A stretch of 36,630 nucleotides of DNA from an uncultured Pedosphaera sp. GTDB lineage: Bacteria; Verrucomicrobiota; Verrucomicrobiia; Limisphaerales; Pedosphaeraceae. A program made the translations under genes and the position numbers. Shown here piece after piece: positions 1-8,612 of the stretch. The notes beneath the pieces are model-generated. The model saw only the letters and a list, made by a program, of their open reading frames with translations, had not been told where the DNA came from and did not search any database. The first letter of the stretch is position 1; each line of letters opens with the position of its first letter. The stretch spans positions 1 through 36,630 of the forward strand of contig CAIYZC010000100.1 in assembly GCA_903930565.1 (NCBI GenBank), read 5' to 3'.

Positions 1-357
1 AACTTCATCGACGCCGTCCGCAGCCGCAAGGTCGCGGATCTGCACGCGGACATCCTGGAAGGCCATTTGTCCAGCGCCCTTTGCCACACCGGCAACATCT
101 CCTACCGCCTCGGCAAAAATGCTTCGCCGGAGCAAATGCGCGAAAAACTGAAAGGCGACGCGGATGCCCTCGACTGCCTCCAGCGGATGCAGACGCACCT
201 CGGCGCCAATGGTGTGGACCTCGCCCATACCCCCGCCACGTTCGGCGAGTTCCTGAAAATGGACCCCAAGACCGAACGGTTCCCCGGGAACGCCAAGGCC
301 AACCAACTCCTCACCCGCGATTACCGCGCCCCGTTCGTCGTGCCCGCCAAAGTCTGA
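1..357 (+). CDS. Gfo/Idh/MocA family oxidoreductase, C-terminal part (5' truncated)
   Basis: The frame is open from the first base of the window and ends at the TGA at 355-357, so only the last 118 residues are visible. The segment reading SSALCHTGNISYRLG near residue 23 is the typical C-terminal signature of the large Gfo/Idh/MocA oxidoreductases of Verrucomicrobiota and Planctomycetota, and an FIDAVRSRK stretch precedes it. The NAD(P)-binding Rossmann half must lie upstream of the window. Family members usually oxidise or reduce sugars or sugar acids, often as exported Tat substrates; neither substrate nor signal can be judged here. An internal TTG at 67 is in frame but is not a real start, because family similarity continues upstream of it. 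Confidence 0.88.
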   Translation, partial: NFIDAVRSRKVADLHADILEGHLSSALCHTGNISYRLGKNASPEQMREKLKGDADALDCLQRMQTHLGANGVDLAHTPATFGEFLKMDPKTERFPGNAKANQLLTRDYRAPFVVPAKV

Positions 358-358
358 T

Positions 359-679
359 ATGAAACTCACCCTTCTGCGGTTGCTGTCCGTCTTCGCCGCC
401 GTCCTTTTGGCCGGCTGCGTCTCCACGGATGAAGCCAAGTTCGGCAAGACGATCCGCGAATGGGTGCCCCTCGGCACCCCCGTGGCCCAGGCCGAGCGCA
501 CCTTGCGCAAGCACGGCTTTGAGTGCCATCGCGTCGCCGGTGACAACCTCTTCAATCGCCTTGGGGTCCCCTACCTGGCCTGTGAACGTTCCGACAGCTT
601 CCTCCGCACTTGGACGGCTCAGTTCATGCTGACCGGGGGCAAAGTAAGCGGCTACGGGGACATCAACGTCGAGCATTAG
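359..679 (+). CDS. Small predicted lipoprotein, unknown function
   Basis: This 106-residue protein starts at an ATG one base after the stop of the preceding oxidoreductase gene, so the two are probably co-transcribed. The first 20 residues form a type II signal peptide ending in the lipobox LLAGC, with acylated Cys at about position 20 and Val-Ser-Thr after it. This predicts attachment to a membrane on the periplasmic side. The mature part contains PLGTPVAQAERTLRKHGFEC, reminiscent of the short helix-turn region of SmpA/OmlA-like lipoproteins, but the match is too weak to name. Two further Cys residues could form a disulphide. Function unknown. Confidence 0.75.
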   Translation: MKLTLLRLLSVFAAVLLAGCVSTDEAKFGKTIREWVPLGTPVAQAERTLRKHGFECHRVAGDNLFNRLGVPYLACERSDSFLRTWTAQFMLTGGKVSGYGDINVEH

Positions 680-683
680 TCGG

Positions 684-698
684 CGGTTGGCGCAACCG
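684..698. terminator. Short perfect hairpin after the lipoprotein gene
   Basis: CGGTTG-GCG-CAACCG forms a perfect 6-base stem with a 3-base loop, beginning 5 bases after the lipoprotein stop. No T-run follows, so a classical intrinsic terminator is not shown. The rest of the 269-base gap up to 948 holds nothing else I can recognise. Confidence 0.35.
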
Positions 699-948
699 TG
701 GAGGGGCGTTCCGTAAGGGATGGTTGCCTTCCACCGCGCGTTGCCGCAGACTGCCGGTGACGCTATGACGAAGGATTTTGATTCAGCAAAGCCGGGGCGG
801 AGTTGCCCTCGCCCACGGCTCGCGCCGCCGAACTCTAACCCCGCCGGTCGGTGGGGCCTGGCGAATGGCCGTCTCGCCGGTCCCGCAACCGTTTTACTCC
901 CCGCCCCGCTGAGCCGGGATCTTTCGGGCTTCCACCGCGCCGCCTAGG

Positions 949-1437
949 ATGAAACCCAACCGTCCTTGGCGCCACGTCGCCTCCGCTTTTCTCATCGCCT
1001 TGGTGCTCTATGTCGTGGCGTTCTCCTGGTTCCAGTACATGCGGAACCACAAGGGACCATGGGAAGTCACCTTCGCCACCGATCCCGCCGGGGTTCCCGG
1101 CTTGACCATCACCCAGCCCGCGCTGGGTTTGGCCGACATCCGGCTCGACTTCCCCAAGCAAAAGGTCGCCGCCACCAATTTCACCGTGCGGTTCGACCAA
1201 GCCCGCGAAGTCCCCTATCCGGTCCCCTTCGGGGAGTGCCTTTTCATGGACCCGACGTTCCTGCCCGGCACCGTGGTCTTCAATTGCTACGGTCACGAAA
1301 TCCAACTCCTTCCCCGCGTCCTCACGGTGGATCAGCGCGAAATCCCCTGGCACAACGGCCTCCGCCTCAGCCTGACCAACCACGCCATTCTCCCCAAACC
1401 GCTCCCGCCCAAGCCGGCACCGGGCGGGAACGGCTGA
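949..1437 (+). CDS. Membrane-anchored hypothetical protein
   Basis: The 162-residue protein starts at an ATG. It has one strong N-terminal hydrophobic segment (about residues 10-27, ending LYVVAFSWFQYM) that is either an uncleaved anchor or a signal peptide. The rest is a beta-rich soluble domain of about 120 residues with a Pro-rich tail. I do not recognise the family. The topology predicts a periplasmic domain tethered to the inner membrane. It stands alone: upstream is a 269-base gap, and downstream it converges on the minus-strand gene ending at 1451, leaving 13 bases between the two stops. Confidence 0.65.
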   Translation: MKPNRPWRHVASAFLIALVLYVVAFSWFQYMRNHKGPWEVTFATDPAGVPGLTITQPALGLADIRLDFPKQKVAATNFTVRFDQAREVPYPVPFGECLFMDPTFLPGTVVFNCYGHEIQLLPRVLTVDQREIPWHNGLRLSLTNHAILPKPLPPKPAPGGNG

Positions 1438-1450
1438 TCGGCGTCGCCGG

Positions 1451-2365
1451 TTATCCTTGCCCCGGAGCTTTCGGTTCGGTCGGCGGCATCGGAGCGGCAG
1501 CGCCGGCCAGGACCCGCTCCAATCGAGCGACCACCTGCACCGCCGCGCCGGCCAAATTCAGTGCCCCCTCCGGGGTGAATATCGCCGTGCGGGGCTCCCC
1601 CGCCAACGTCATCTCGAAGAGTTGAGCGGAAATGAGCCACACATGCATGGCGTTGAAGTATGCCTCATAATCCGCCTCCCCCAGGTTCCGCAGGGCCAAA
1701 CCGGGAACGCGGTCGGCGGCCAGCGTGCGCAGCGGGGCCAGGATGGCCGCGAAATCATCGGCGGTATGGCCCAACGGGTCCTGCAGGGCGGGCACGGCGA
1801 GGAAAAGCAGTTCGTTCAATTTCGCCTCCACCATTCCATAATCGACCGGTCCGCTCAAAACCCAATCGAGCATCGCGCAAAGCACGTTCAAAGCCACCTG
1901 TTCCAATTTGCGCTCCAACATCCGGTGCCGGGGATCCTTTAGAATGGCCTCCCGGCGGCCATCGTCGGCATGGCGGGCTTGGATTTCCTCCAGGCGACCT
2001 CTCACCAAGGCGCCCTCCACCTCGGAATATTGGGTTTGGCTGATCGCGTACTTGAGCTCGCGCAGGCGGCGGTCAGTTTCCGCCATGCTCCGCACGTGGA
2101 CCTCCATCACCCGCCCCCGGTCGGCCGGGAAATTCTCCAACCGCCGCAGGGAGCAATCCAGTAACTCACTGAAGGAAGTATTGGCCAAATCGGCGAGGGT
2201 GAGCGCCCGAATGATGGGAGTTTGGGCTGCGGCCCCTTCGGGAAGGGAAGCGAGCTTGGCGATTTGCCGATCCCGAAATGCCGGAATTCGCCAGTCCAAG
2301 GCTGGCAACCAAATCAAGTCCGGTGAGGTCTTTGCCGGCGGCGTCGGCCGTTGCTTTCGTTTCAT
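1451..2365 (-). CDS. Uncharacterised helical protein
   Basis: A 304-residue protein with an ATG start and no signal peptide or membrane segment, so probably cytoplasmic. The N-terminus is basic (KRKQRPTPPAK). The rest is predicted mostly helical, with charged stretches around residues 85-150 and an Ala/Leu-rich C-terminal half ending in a Pro-rich tail. I recognise no domain or catalytic motif. It lies 57 bases downstream of the MFS exporter gene on the same strand and may be co-transcribed with it. That this frame is the coding one rests on its length and normal protein composition compared with the Arg/Pro-rich alternatives. Confidence 0.62.
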   Translation of the reverse strand: MKRKQRPTPPAKTSPDLIWLPALDWRIPAFRDRQIAKLASLPEGAAAQTPIIRALTLADLANTSFSELLDCSLRRLENFPADRGRVMEVHVRSMAETDRRLRELKYAISQTQYSEVEGALVRGRLEEIQARHADDGRREAILKDPRHRMLERKLEQVALNVLCAMLDWVLSGPVDYGMVEAKLNELLFLAVPALQDPLGHTADDFAAILAPLRTLAADRVPGLALRNLGEADYEAYFNAMHVWLISAQLFEMTLAGEPRTAIFTPEGALNLAGAAVQVVARLERVLAGAAAPMPPTEPKAPGQG

Positions 2366-2422
2366 GGCCCCCGAGCCTCCTCGTCCCGCCCCGCCAAGTC
2401 AAGGCGTCCCGCGGCCTCGACG

Positions 2423-3766
2423 CTAACTGTCCAGCCGGCCGTACTTCCGGATTTCCGGCCACTTCGCCGCCACGGCGAGCACCACCAAAATCGTCCCCAC
2501 CCCGCCGGACACCACGGCAAAAACCGGTCCGGCAAAGCTGGCGACAAAGCCGGACTCAAATTCACCCATTTGGTTCGAGGTGCCGATGAAGAGGCTGTTG
2601 ATCGCGGAAACCCGGCCGCGCATCGCGTCGGGCGTGAGCACTTGCACCAGCGTATGGCGCACCATCACGCTGACGTAATCCGACATCCCGCAAATAAAGA
2701 GCATCGCAAAGGCGGGCCAAAAGCTCCGGGAGAGTCCGAACCCCGCGGTGGCCAGCCCGAACAAGCCAACCGACCAGAGCAGATTGTGCCCGGCCCGTTG
2801 CATCGGCGGGCGGTGCAGCAAAATCACGGACATCAGAAAAGAGCCCAAGGGCAGCGCGGCTTGGAGCCAACCCAGCCCGTCGGGTCCGACCTTCAGGATT
2901 TCCTTGGCGTACACCGGCAGCATCGCGGTGGCCCCGCCAAAGATCACCGCAAACAAATCGAGCGTGATCGTGCCCAGGATGATCTTGGTGCGGTACACGA
3001 ACTTAAGCCCCGCAACCACAGTGGCCACGGACATCGGTTCCCGGACGGCCACCTTGTGGTGGGCGCGAACTTGGGAGATCAGCGCCAGGCAGGTCAAAGC
3101 CGCCAGCGCATTGCCTGCATACACCCACGCGGCCCCCTGGGTGGCGGCCGTTTGCCACGCCGGACTGACGTGCGCGGCCAGCCACTTCGCCCACGCCGGA
3201 CTGCGGGCCAGGGCGATGACCAGCCCGCCCAGGGCCGGCCCCGTCACCGCCGCGATTTGAAAACACCCCGAATTCCATGTCACCGCCCGCGGAAACTGAG
3301 CGCGCGGAACCAGGGAAGGCAGAAATGCCGCGCTGGCCGGCCAAGTAAAGGTGCGCGCCACCCCGATCGCCAACAGCCCCGCGTAAGTCCACCGCACATC
3401 CGCCCGCAAAGCCGAGCTCACCGCCAACCCCGCGCACGCCACGGCCAGCCCCCCTTGCGTCCAGAGCATGATCCGCTTGCGGTTGAAATTGTCCGCGACA
3501 TGCCCGGCCGGAAAGGTGCAGAGCACCATGGGCAACATCTGCACCAAACCCACCATCCCCAGCGCGAAGTAGCTGTTGGTCCGTTCGAAAATCTCCCAGC
3601 CCACCGCCACACTCAGCATCTGTTGCCCGAACGAACCGATGAACCGACCGATCAGGTACAGTAGGAAATCCCGATTTTGCAGGACCGCATAAGCATCATG
3701 GACGTCCGGAGTTTTATTCGGGGGGACGTGGGCGGGTGCGGGCGGCCCCGCGGGCGGGGCGCTCAT
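2423..3766 (-). CDS. MFS transporter, EntS/MFS_3-like exporter
   Basis: This 447-residue polytopic membrane protein has about 12 hydrophobic segments after a short Pro-rich cytoplasmic N-terminus. The first helix region reads NRDFLLYLIGRFIGSFGQQML, and a loop 2-3 motif ADNFNRKRIM corresponds to the conserved MFS motif A. This pattern (residues about 30-110) matches the MFS_3 group, which includes the enterobactin exporter EntS and many uncharacterised exporters. The substrate cannot be inferred and no siderophore genes are nearby. The ATG at 3764-3766 is the only sensible start. A 449-base gap separates it from the divergent Gly/His-rich protein gene. Confidence 0.85.
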   Translation of the reverse strand: MSAPPAGPPAPAHVPPNKTPDVHDAYAVLQNRDFLLYLIGRFIGSFGQQMLSVAVGWEIFERTNSYFALGMVGLVQMLPMVLCTFPAGHVADNFNRKRIMLWTQGGLAVACAGLAVSSALRADVRWTYAGLLAIGVARTFTWPASAAFLPSLVPRAQFPRAVTWNSGCFQIAAVTGPALGGLVIALARSPAWAKWLAAHVSPAWQTAATQGAAWVYAGNALAALTCLALISQVRAHHKVAVREPMSVATVVAGLKFVYRTKIILGTITLDLFAVIFGGATAMLPVYAKEILKVGPDGLGWLQAALPLGSFLMSVILLHRPPMQRAGHNLLWSVGLFGLATAGFGLSRSFWPAFAMLFICGMSDYVSVMVRHTLVQVLTPDAMRGRVSAINSLFIGTSNQMGEFESGFVASFAGPVFAVVSGGVGTILVVLAVAAKWPEIRKYGRLDS

Positions 3767-4215
3767 AAAAGGGCTGGGAAGCGGCGCCGCCCCCGTGACC
3801 GGGCGGCGGACGGACCGTTCCCGACCGCCCGGCGGGCGGCCTGCGCACCGCGGCGCATCAACCGGGTCTCAATCGTCGAATTCAGAATGCGCCCACTCTA
3901 AAGTTTCGCCGTCCAAAGTCAAACGGCCAGAAATGGCGCCCGAACCGCCCTCCCCCACTGGGCAGAGGTTGGAATAGCCGCCACCGGTCCCCAACGATCA
4001 CTCGCCCCCGGCCAGTCGCCGGCGCTGGCCCCCCGTAATTGAGTGCAACCATCCGTTGGCAAGAAATCCGAAATAATCCGCACGGCGACTGTCAGAATTC
4101 GGTTTTTGTTTGCCTATACAATAATAAGCACCCGCTGATCGGGCGCTTGAAGCAGTGGGCCGCGCGGCCCGCTTGGCTCCGCACCAACACAACGCCAGTT
4201 CACGACCAAGTTACC
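3767..4215. other. Intergenic region between divergent MFS and Gly/His-rich protein genes
   Basis: No convincing gene. The first half is very GC-rich and Arg/Pro-coding in every frame, as expected of non-coding high-GC DNA. The stretch 4081-4130 is clearly more AT-rich and contains TACAAT at 4117-4122, one mismatch from a sigma-70 -10 box, but no good -35 hexamer at the right spacing. It could serve the gene starting at 4216, leaving a leader of roughly 85 bases. Confidence 0.4.
4117..4122 (+). promoter_or_regulatory. Possible -10 element before the Gly/His-rich protein gene
   Basis: TACAAT matches TATAAT at five of six positions and lies in an AT-rich island within otherwise GC-rich DNA. 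No clear -35 box is seen 16-18 bases upstream, so this is only a candidate. Confidence 0.22.
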
Positions 4216-4626
4216 ATGAATACCACTCAAGCTTGCCCGCCGTTCATCCCCGCTGCACGTCATCGGTTCACTGCTTTCGCGAGCGGATTGACCATCGGCC
4301 TCCTCATTCTGACTTCGAACGCCTTCGCTGCCGGCCACGGCGGAGGCGGCCACGGGGGTGGGAGCCATGGCGGCGGTCATGGCGGCGGCGGGCGGCGCTC
4401 CTCCGGGGGCGGCTACCGTGCTCCCCGTGCCACGACGTTCCGTTCCGCGCCCCGCACCACCACTTACTACTACCGCTACACCACCACCACCACCGTGCCG
4501 GGAACGATGACCGGGACGCCCTACGCCGCCCGTGGCTTGGGGCATACCAACCGCACGGAAGCGGTTGCCCCCCAATCGGCTCCCGCTCCAAACGGAGCGG
4601 CAACTTTGCGCCCCCACCATAGTTGA
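4216..4626 (+). CDS. Exported Gly/His-rich low-complexity protein
   Basis: A 136-residue protein if started at the ATG at 4216; a TTG at 4039 extends the frame by 59 residues but would bury the signal peptide. From 4216 the protein has a signal peptide (about residues 17-39, ending SNAFAA). After it comes a Gly-His tract (GHGGGGHGGGSHGGGHGGGG), an Arg/Thr/Tyr-rich part with TTTYYYRYTTTTT, and a Pro/Ala-rich tail ending in HHS. His-rich, Gly-rich exported proteins often bind metal ions or surfaces, but nothing here fixes a role. The repeat composition makes any homology unreliable. Confidence 0.6.
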   Translation: MNTTQACPPFIPAARHRFTAFASGLTIGLLILTSNAFAAGHGGGGHGGGSHGGGHGGGGRRSSGGGYRAPRATTFRSAPRTTTYYYRYTTTTTVPGTMTGTPYAARGLGHTNRTEAVAPQSAPAPNGAATLRPHHS

Positions 4627-4900
4627 GACCCCGAATCCACCGGCGGGGTCGGCAACGGCGGATCCCGCTTTCACGCCGTTGAGGGTCAATCCCCTTCGGG
4701 TGCAGCCGCGCCACCCCATCCGGCTGGCCCGTCAGGGATAACTTGGCTCCGCCGGGGCGTCCTCCCGCATACGTTCCGATCCCCGCCGCGATGGGGGCCG
4801 GGCGGCAGGGGAGTCGCGCTTTCCTCCGGCATAATGGAGTTTTTGTGCAGCCAAAAAGGGATTGTCGGACGCATCAATTCGCGGCATTCTCCTCGCCCTT

Positions 4901-6226
4901 ATGCACCGGGTCAACCTAGGGATTGTGGGCGGCGGCACCGTGGGCGGTGGCGTGTTTCAAGCCATTGCGCGCAATGGCGGCCTCATGGCGTCGCGCCTCG
5001 GCGTGGAGCTCCGCGTGGTGCGGGTGGCGGTACAAGACCTTGCCAAGACTCGGCCCGTCCGCATTCCGGCGGCTCTGCTGACCACGGACTGGCGGAGTCT
5101 GGTGGACGACCCGGCCGTCAATCTGGTCGGTGAATTCATTGGCGGCACCACCACGGCGCGCGAAATTTTGCTGCACGCCTTCTCCCGCGGCAAATCGGTG
5201 ATCACCGCCAACAAAGCCCTGCTCTCGGCCCATGGCGAGGAATTGTTCGCGGCCGCCCAAGCCAATGGCGCCAATCTTTATTACGAAGCCAGCGTCGCCG
5301 GGGGCATTCCCATCGTCAAGGTGCTCCGCGAAGGGTTGATCGGCAACCAGTTCACCCGCATCTACGGCATCGTCAACGGCACCTGCAATTACATCCTCAG
5401 CCGGATGAAGCTGGAGGGGGCGGAATTCGCGGACGTGCTGGCGGACGCCCAAAAACTCGGCTATGCCGAAGCGGAACCCTCGTTGGATATCGACGGTCAT
5501 GACGCGGCGCACAAAACCGGCATCCTGGCTTCGCTGGCGCACGGTTTTTGGGTGAACCCCAAGGAAATCTACGTGGAGGGCATCCGCTCGGTGAGCCGCA
5601 AGGATATCCAATTTGCCGGCCAGATGGGCTATACCATCAAATTGCTGGGCATCGTGAAAAAATCGACGACCGCCCCCGCCGGTTCGAAACGCTTCGCCCC
5701 GGTCCAAGTCTCGGTTTATCCCGCACTGGTGCCCAACACGCATGTGCTGGCCAGTGTCAATGGGGTGTTCAACGCCATTCTGGTCCGCGGTGACGTGGTC
5801 GGCGATACGCTCTATTACGGCCGCGGGGCGGGGCAGGACGCCACCGCCAGCGCGGTGTTGAGCGACCTGGCCGACGCCGCCTTGGATCTCAAATGCGGGA
5901 TTCAAAACCGCGTGCCTCCCTTCGTTCCTCATGAACGGGCCGGGGCCGTCACCCCCATCGGGGACGTGGTTTCGCCCTACTATGTTCGCCTGAGCGTGGT
6001 GGATAAACCCGGAACCTTGGCGGCCATCACCGCCATTTTCGGTCGCGCCAAAATCGGCATCTCGTCCGTGCGGCAGCCGGAAGGGACGGAAGGCGACAGC
6101 GTGCCGCTGATTTTGATGATCCATGACGCCACCAACGCGGACCTGACCAAGGCGTTGGCCAAGATCGCCAAATTGGCGGCGGTGAAGGCGCCGCCCATCA
6201 TGCTCCGGGTGGAATCCTTTGAGTAA
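4901..6226 (+). CDS. hom: Homoserine dehydrogenase with C-terminal ACT domain
   Basis: Reduces aspartate-4-semialdehyde to homoserine with NAD(P)H in threonine and methionine synthesis. The dinucleotide-binding loop GIVGGGTVGGGVF is at residues 6-18. SVITANKALL follows, then the central motif GIVNGTCNYILSRM and the catalytic-region motif DIDGHDAAHKTGILASLA with its conserved Lys. The last ~80 residues (VVDKPGTLAAITAIFGRAKIG) are an ACT domain, the usual seat of threonine feedback inhibition. I chose the ATG at 4901 (441 residues) because the Rossmann strand starts right after it; the TTG at 4862 would add 13 unneeded residues. First gene of hom-thrC-lysC. A CATAAT hexamer at 4830-4835 could be its -10 box. 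Confidence 0.95.
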   Translation: MHRVNLGIVGGGTVGGGVFQAIARNGGLMASRLGVELRVVRVAVQDLAKTRPVRIPAALLTTDWRSLVDDPAVNLVGEFIGGTTTAREILLHAFSRGKSVITANKALLSAHGEELFAAAQANGANLYYEASVAGGIPIVKVLREGLIGNQFTRIYGIVNGTCNYILSRMKLEGAEFADVLADAQKLGYAEAEPSLDIDGHDAAHKTGILASLAHGFWVNPKEIYVEGIRSVSRKDIQFAGQMGYTIKLLGIVKKSTTAPAGSKRFAPVQVSVYPALVPNTHVLASVNGVFNAILVRGDVVGDTLYYGRGAGQDATASAVLSDLADAALDLKCGIQNRVPPFVPHERAGAVTPIGDVVSPYYVRLSVVDKPGTLAAITAIFGRAKIGISSVRQPEGTEGDSVPLILMIHDATNADLTKALAKIAKLAAVKAPPIMLRVESFE

Positions 6227-6235
6227 GCGCATCCC

Positions 6236-7309
6236 ATGAATTTGAAAAGCACCAGATGGAACGGGGTCATTGACCATTACGCCCGCTTTCTGCCCGTGAC
6301 GGACGCCACCCCGGTGGTTTCCCTGAGCGAAGGCAACACGCCGCTGATCCGGGCGGATAATTTTGTGACGGCGATCGGCGGGAATTTCGAACTGTGGCTC
6401 AAATATGAGGGCCTCAACCCCACTTGCTCCTTCAAGGACCGCGGCATGACCCTGGCTGTTTCCAAAGCCAAGGAGCGCGGCGCCAAAGTGGTCATTTGCG
6501 CCAGCACCGGAAACACCTCGGCCTCCGCCGCCGCCTACGCGGCCCGCGCGGGCATGAAATGCGTCGTACTGATCCCGGAAGGCAAAATCGCCCTCGGCAA
6601 ACTGGCCCAAGCCCTGATGTACGGCGCCACGACGGTTTCCGTGCGCGGTAATTTTGACGCCGCCCTCCGCATCGTCCGCGAATTGGGCGAAACGGGCTTG
6701 GTGGAAGTGGTCAACAGCATCAACCCGGTCCGCATCGAAGGCCAAAAAACCGCCGCGTTTGAAATCTGCGACCAATTGGGCCGCGCCCCGGACTTCCACT
6801 TCCTGCCCGTGGGCAACGCGGGGAACATCACCGCGTATTGGCGCGGCTTCCGCGAATACCTCGCCGCCGGGTTGAGCGACCGGTTGCCGCGCCTGTTCGG
6901 ATTTCAAGCCGCCGGTGCCGCCCCCTTGGTGGACGGCGCACCCGTGCTGCATCCCCACACCGTGGCCAGCGCCATTAACATCGGTTGTCCCGCCAGTTGG
7001 GACGGCGCGATCGCGGCGCGGGACGAGTCCAATGGGTGCATCGACAAGGTGACGGATGAGGAAATCCTCACCGCCTACCGGCTCATTGCGCGCACGGACG
7101 GCATCTTTGTGGAACCCGCCTGCGCGGCCCCGCTCGCCGGGCTCACCCGCTGCGTGCGCGAAGGCCGGATTCCCGCGGGCTCCGTGATCACAGCCACCAT
7201 GACCGGACATGGCTTAAAGGACCCCGATAACGCAATCAAAACCGCCGGCTACGAACCCTTTGTCGTGGACGCCACCCGCGAAGCCGTGATGCAGGTGATT
7301 GGCTTGTAA
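6236..7309 (+). CDS. thrC: Threonine synthase
   Basis: This PLP enzyme converts O-phosphohomoserine to threonine. At 357 residues it is the short form. The PLP Schiff-base lysine is K67 in CSFKDRGM, preceded by the SEGNTPL substrate-site motif at about residues 31-37. CASTGNTSAS follows, then the phosphate-binding GNAGNITAYW, and the C-terminal TMTGHGLKD motif seen in bacterial threonine synthases. It starts at an ATG 9 bases after the hom stop, so co-transcription and probably translational coupling are expected. No homoserine kinase (thrB) is present in the window; it must be encoded elsewhere. Confidence 0.95.
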   Translation: MNLKSTRWNGVIDHYARFLPVTDATPVVSLSEGNTPLIRADNFVTAIGGNFELWLKYEGLNPTCSFKDRGMTLAVSKAKERGAKVVICASTGNTSASAAAYAARAGMKCVVLIPEGKIALGKLAQALMYGATTVSVRGNFDAALRIVRELGETGLVEVVNSINPVRIEGQKTAAFEICDQLGRAPDFHFLPVGNAGNITAYWRGFREYLAAGLSDRLPRLFGFQAAGAAPLVDGAPVLHPHTVASAINIGCPASWDGAIAARDESNGCIDKVTDEEILTAYRLIARTDGIFVEPACAAPLAGLTRCVREGRIPAGSVITATMTGHGLKDPDNAIKTAGYEPFVVDATREAVMQVIGL

Positions 7310-7377
7310 CCCTCCACCCTGGCGTTGCGGGTTTGCCAAGCCGACCCGTTTCGCTTATTTTGGCCTTTTGTTTATCC

Positions 7378-8595
7378 ATGGCACTCATTGTACAGAAATT
7401 TGGCGGCACTTCGGTGGGCAACCCGGAGCGCATTAAGAATGTCGCCCGTCGCGTGGCGCGGTACCGCGCCCAAGGCGATCAAGTGGTCGTGGTGGTTTCC
7501 GCGATGAGCGGGGTCACCGACGGCCTCATCAAACTCGCCCGCGAAATCATGCCCCTGCCCACCGAGCGGGAAATGGACATGCTGCTGGCCACGGGCGAGC
7601 AAACCACCATTGCGCTCACCGCCATGGCCCTGCACGCCCTCGACCTGGCCGCCGTCTCATTGACCGGATCCCAGGCGGGCATCCTCACCGACGATGTCCA
7701 CACCAAGGCGAAAATCCAGGACATCGACCCCAAGGAGATCCACTCCCTGCTGGATGCGGGCAATGTGGTGATTGTCGCCGGCTTCCAAGGCCGGACGGCG
7801 GATGGCCGCATCACCACCCTGGGTCGCGGCGGATCCGACCTCACGGCCATCGCGTTGGCCGCGGCGATCAAGGCCGACCTGTGCCAGATTTACACCGACG
7901 TGGACGGCGTTTACACCGCCGACCCGCGGATCGTGCCCGGCGCCCGCAAGCTCCCCGAAATTTCCTACGACGAAATGCTGGAACTCGCCAGCCTGGGCGC
8001 CAAGGTCATGCAATCCCGCTCGGTTGAATTCGCGAAGAAATTCGGCGTGGTGTTTGAAGTGCGCTCCAGCCTCAACGACAATCCCGGAACCATTGTGAAA
8101 GAAGAAACCCAAAACATGGAGGACGTCGTCATTCGCGGCGTTTCCCTCGACAAAAACCAGGCCAAAATCACCCTGGTCGCCGTGCCCGACCGGCCCGGCG
8201 TGGCGGCGCGCGTCTTCAAGGCCATCGGCGAAGCCGCCATCAATGTGGACATGATCGTGCAAAACATCAGCCACGGCTCCGGCCAGCCCGCCACCGATTT
8301 GTCCTTCACCGTGGACAAGCCCGACCTGCTCAAAACCCGCAAGGTGATCGACGCCCTGCGCGGGGAAATCGGCTACGAGGAAGTCATCGCCGATGAAAAC
8401 ATCGGCAAGCTCTCCATCGTCGGCGTGGGCATGCGCAGCCATTCCGGCGTGGCGGCGAAAATGTTCGAAACCCTGGCTTCCGAAGGGGTCAACATCGGCA
8501 TGATCTCCACCAGCGAAATCAAGATTTCAGTCGTCATCGATCTCGCCCGCGGCGAGGCCGCCATGCGCGCGGTGCACGCGGCGTTTCTCGGCTGA
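7378..8595 (+). CDS. lysC: Aspartate kinase (monofunctional, two ACT domains)
   Basis: Phosphorylates aspartate, the first committed step to lysine, threonine and methionine. The 405-residue protein starts at the ATG at 7378, giving the canonical N-terminus MALIVQKFGGTSV with the kinase motif K-F-G-G-T-S at residues 7-12. A TTG 15 codons upstream is in frame but not needed. TTLGRGGSDLTA marks the active-site loop. Two regulatory ACT domains follow, at about residues 270-330 (VPDRPGVAARVFKAIGEA) and 345-400 (VGVGMRSHSGVAAKMFETLA). It lies 68 bases after thrC, so it may be the third gene of the operon. Feedback control by lysine and/or threonine is expected from the family. Confidence 0.95.
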   Translation: MALIVQKFGGTSVGNPERIKNVARRVARYRAQGDQVVVVVSAMSGVTDGLIKLAREIMPLPTEREMDMLLATGEQTTIALTAMALHALDLAAVSLTGSQAGILTDDVHTKAKIQDIDPKEIHSLLDAGNVVIVAGFQGRTADGRITTLGRGGSDLTAIALAAAIKADLCQIYTDVDGVYTADPRIVPGARKLPEISYDEMLELASLGAKVMQSRSVEFAKKFGVVFEVRSSLNDNPGTIVKEETQNMEDVVIRGVSLDKNQAKITLVAVPDRPGVAARVFKAIGEAAINVDMIVQNISHGSGQPATDLSFTVDKPDLLKTRKVIDALRGEIGYEEVIADENIGKLSIVGVGMRSHSGVAAKMFETLASEGVNIGMISTSEIKISVVIDLARGEAAMRAVHAAFLG

Positions 8596-8612
8596 GGGCC
8601 GCGGCCCCCTCA
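8593..8612. terminator. Palindromic convergent stop junction lysC / pseudopilin
   Basis: TGAGGG-CCGCGGCC-CCCTCA is an inverted repeat with a 6-base stem whose outer bases are the TGA stop codons of both convergent genes. Only 14 bases separate the two coding regions, so one hairpin could end both transcripts. No T-run follows on either strand. Confidence 0.45.

Noticed and set aside
720-947. 75-residue open frame in the gap before the membrane-anchored hypothetical gene
   Set aside because: Pro/Arg/Ala-rich composition, no export signal or known motif, and it ends one base before the better gene.
4039-4215. TTG-started N-terminal extension of the Gly/His-rich protein
   Set aside because: It would place the signal peptide about 80 residues in; the ATG at 4216 gives a normal export signal.
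4330-4400. Short repeated units in the Gly/His tract as a possible CRISPR or satellite repeat
   Set aside because: The repeats are codon-level Gly/His repeats within a reading frame, with no spacers or constant repeat length.
4916-7210. 764-residue open frame on the minus strand, antisense to hom and thrC
   Set aside because: hom and thrC on the plus strand have all their catalytic motifs. The antisense frame is a by-product of high-GC codons, with His/Gly/Arg-rich composition and no family signature.
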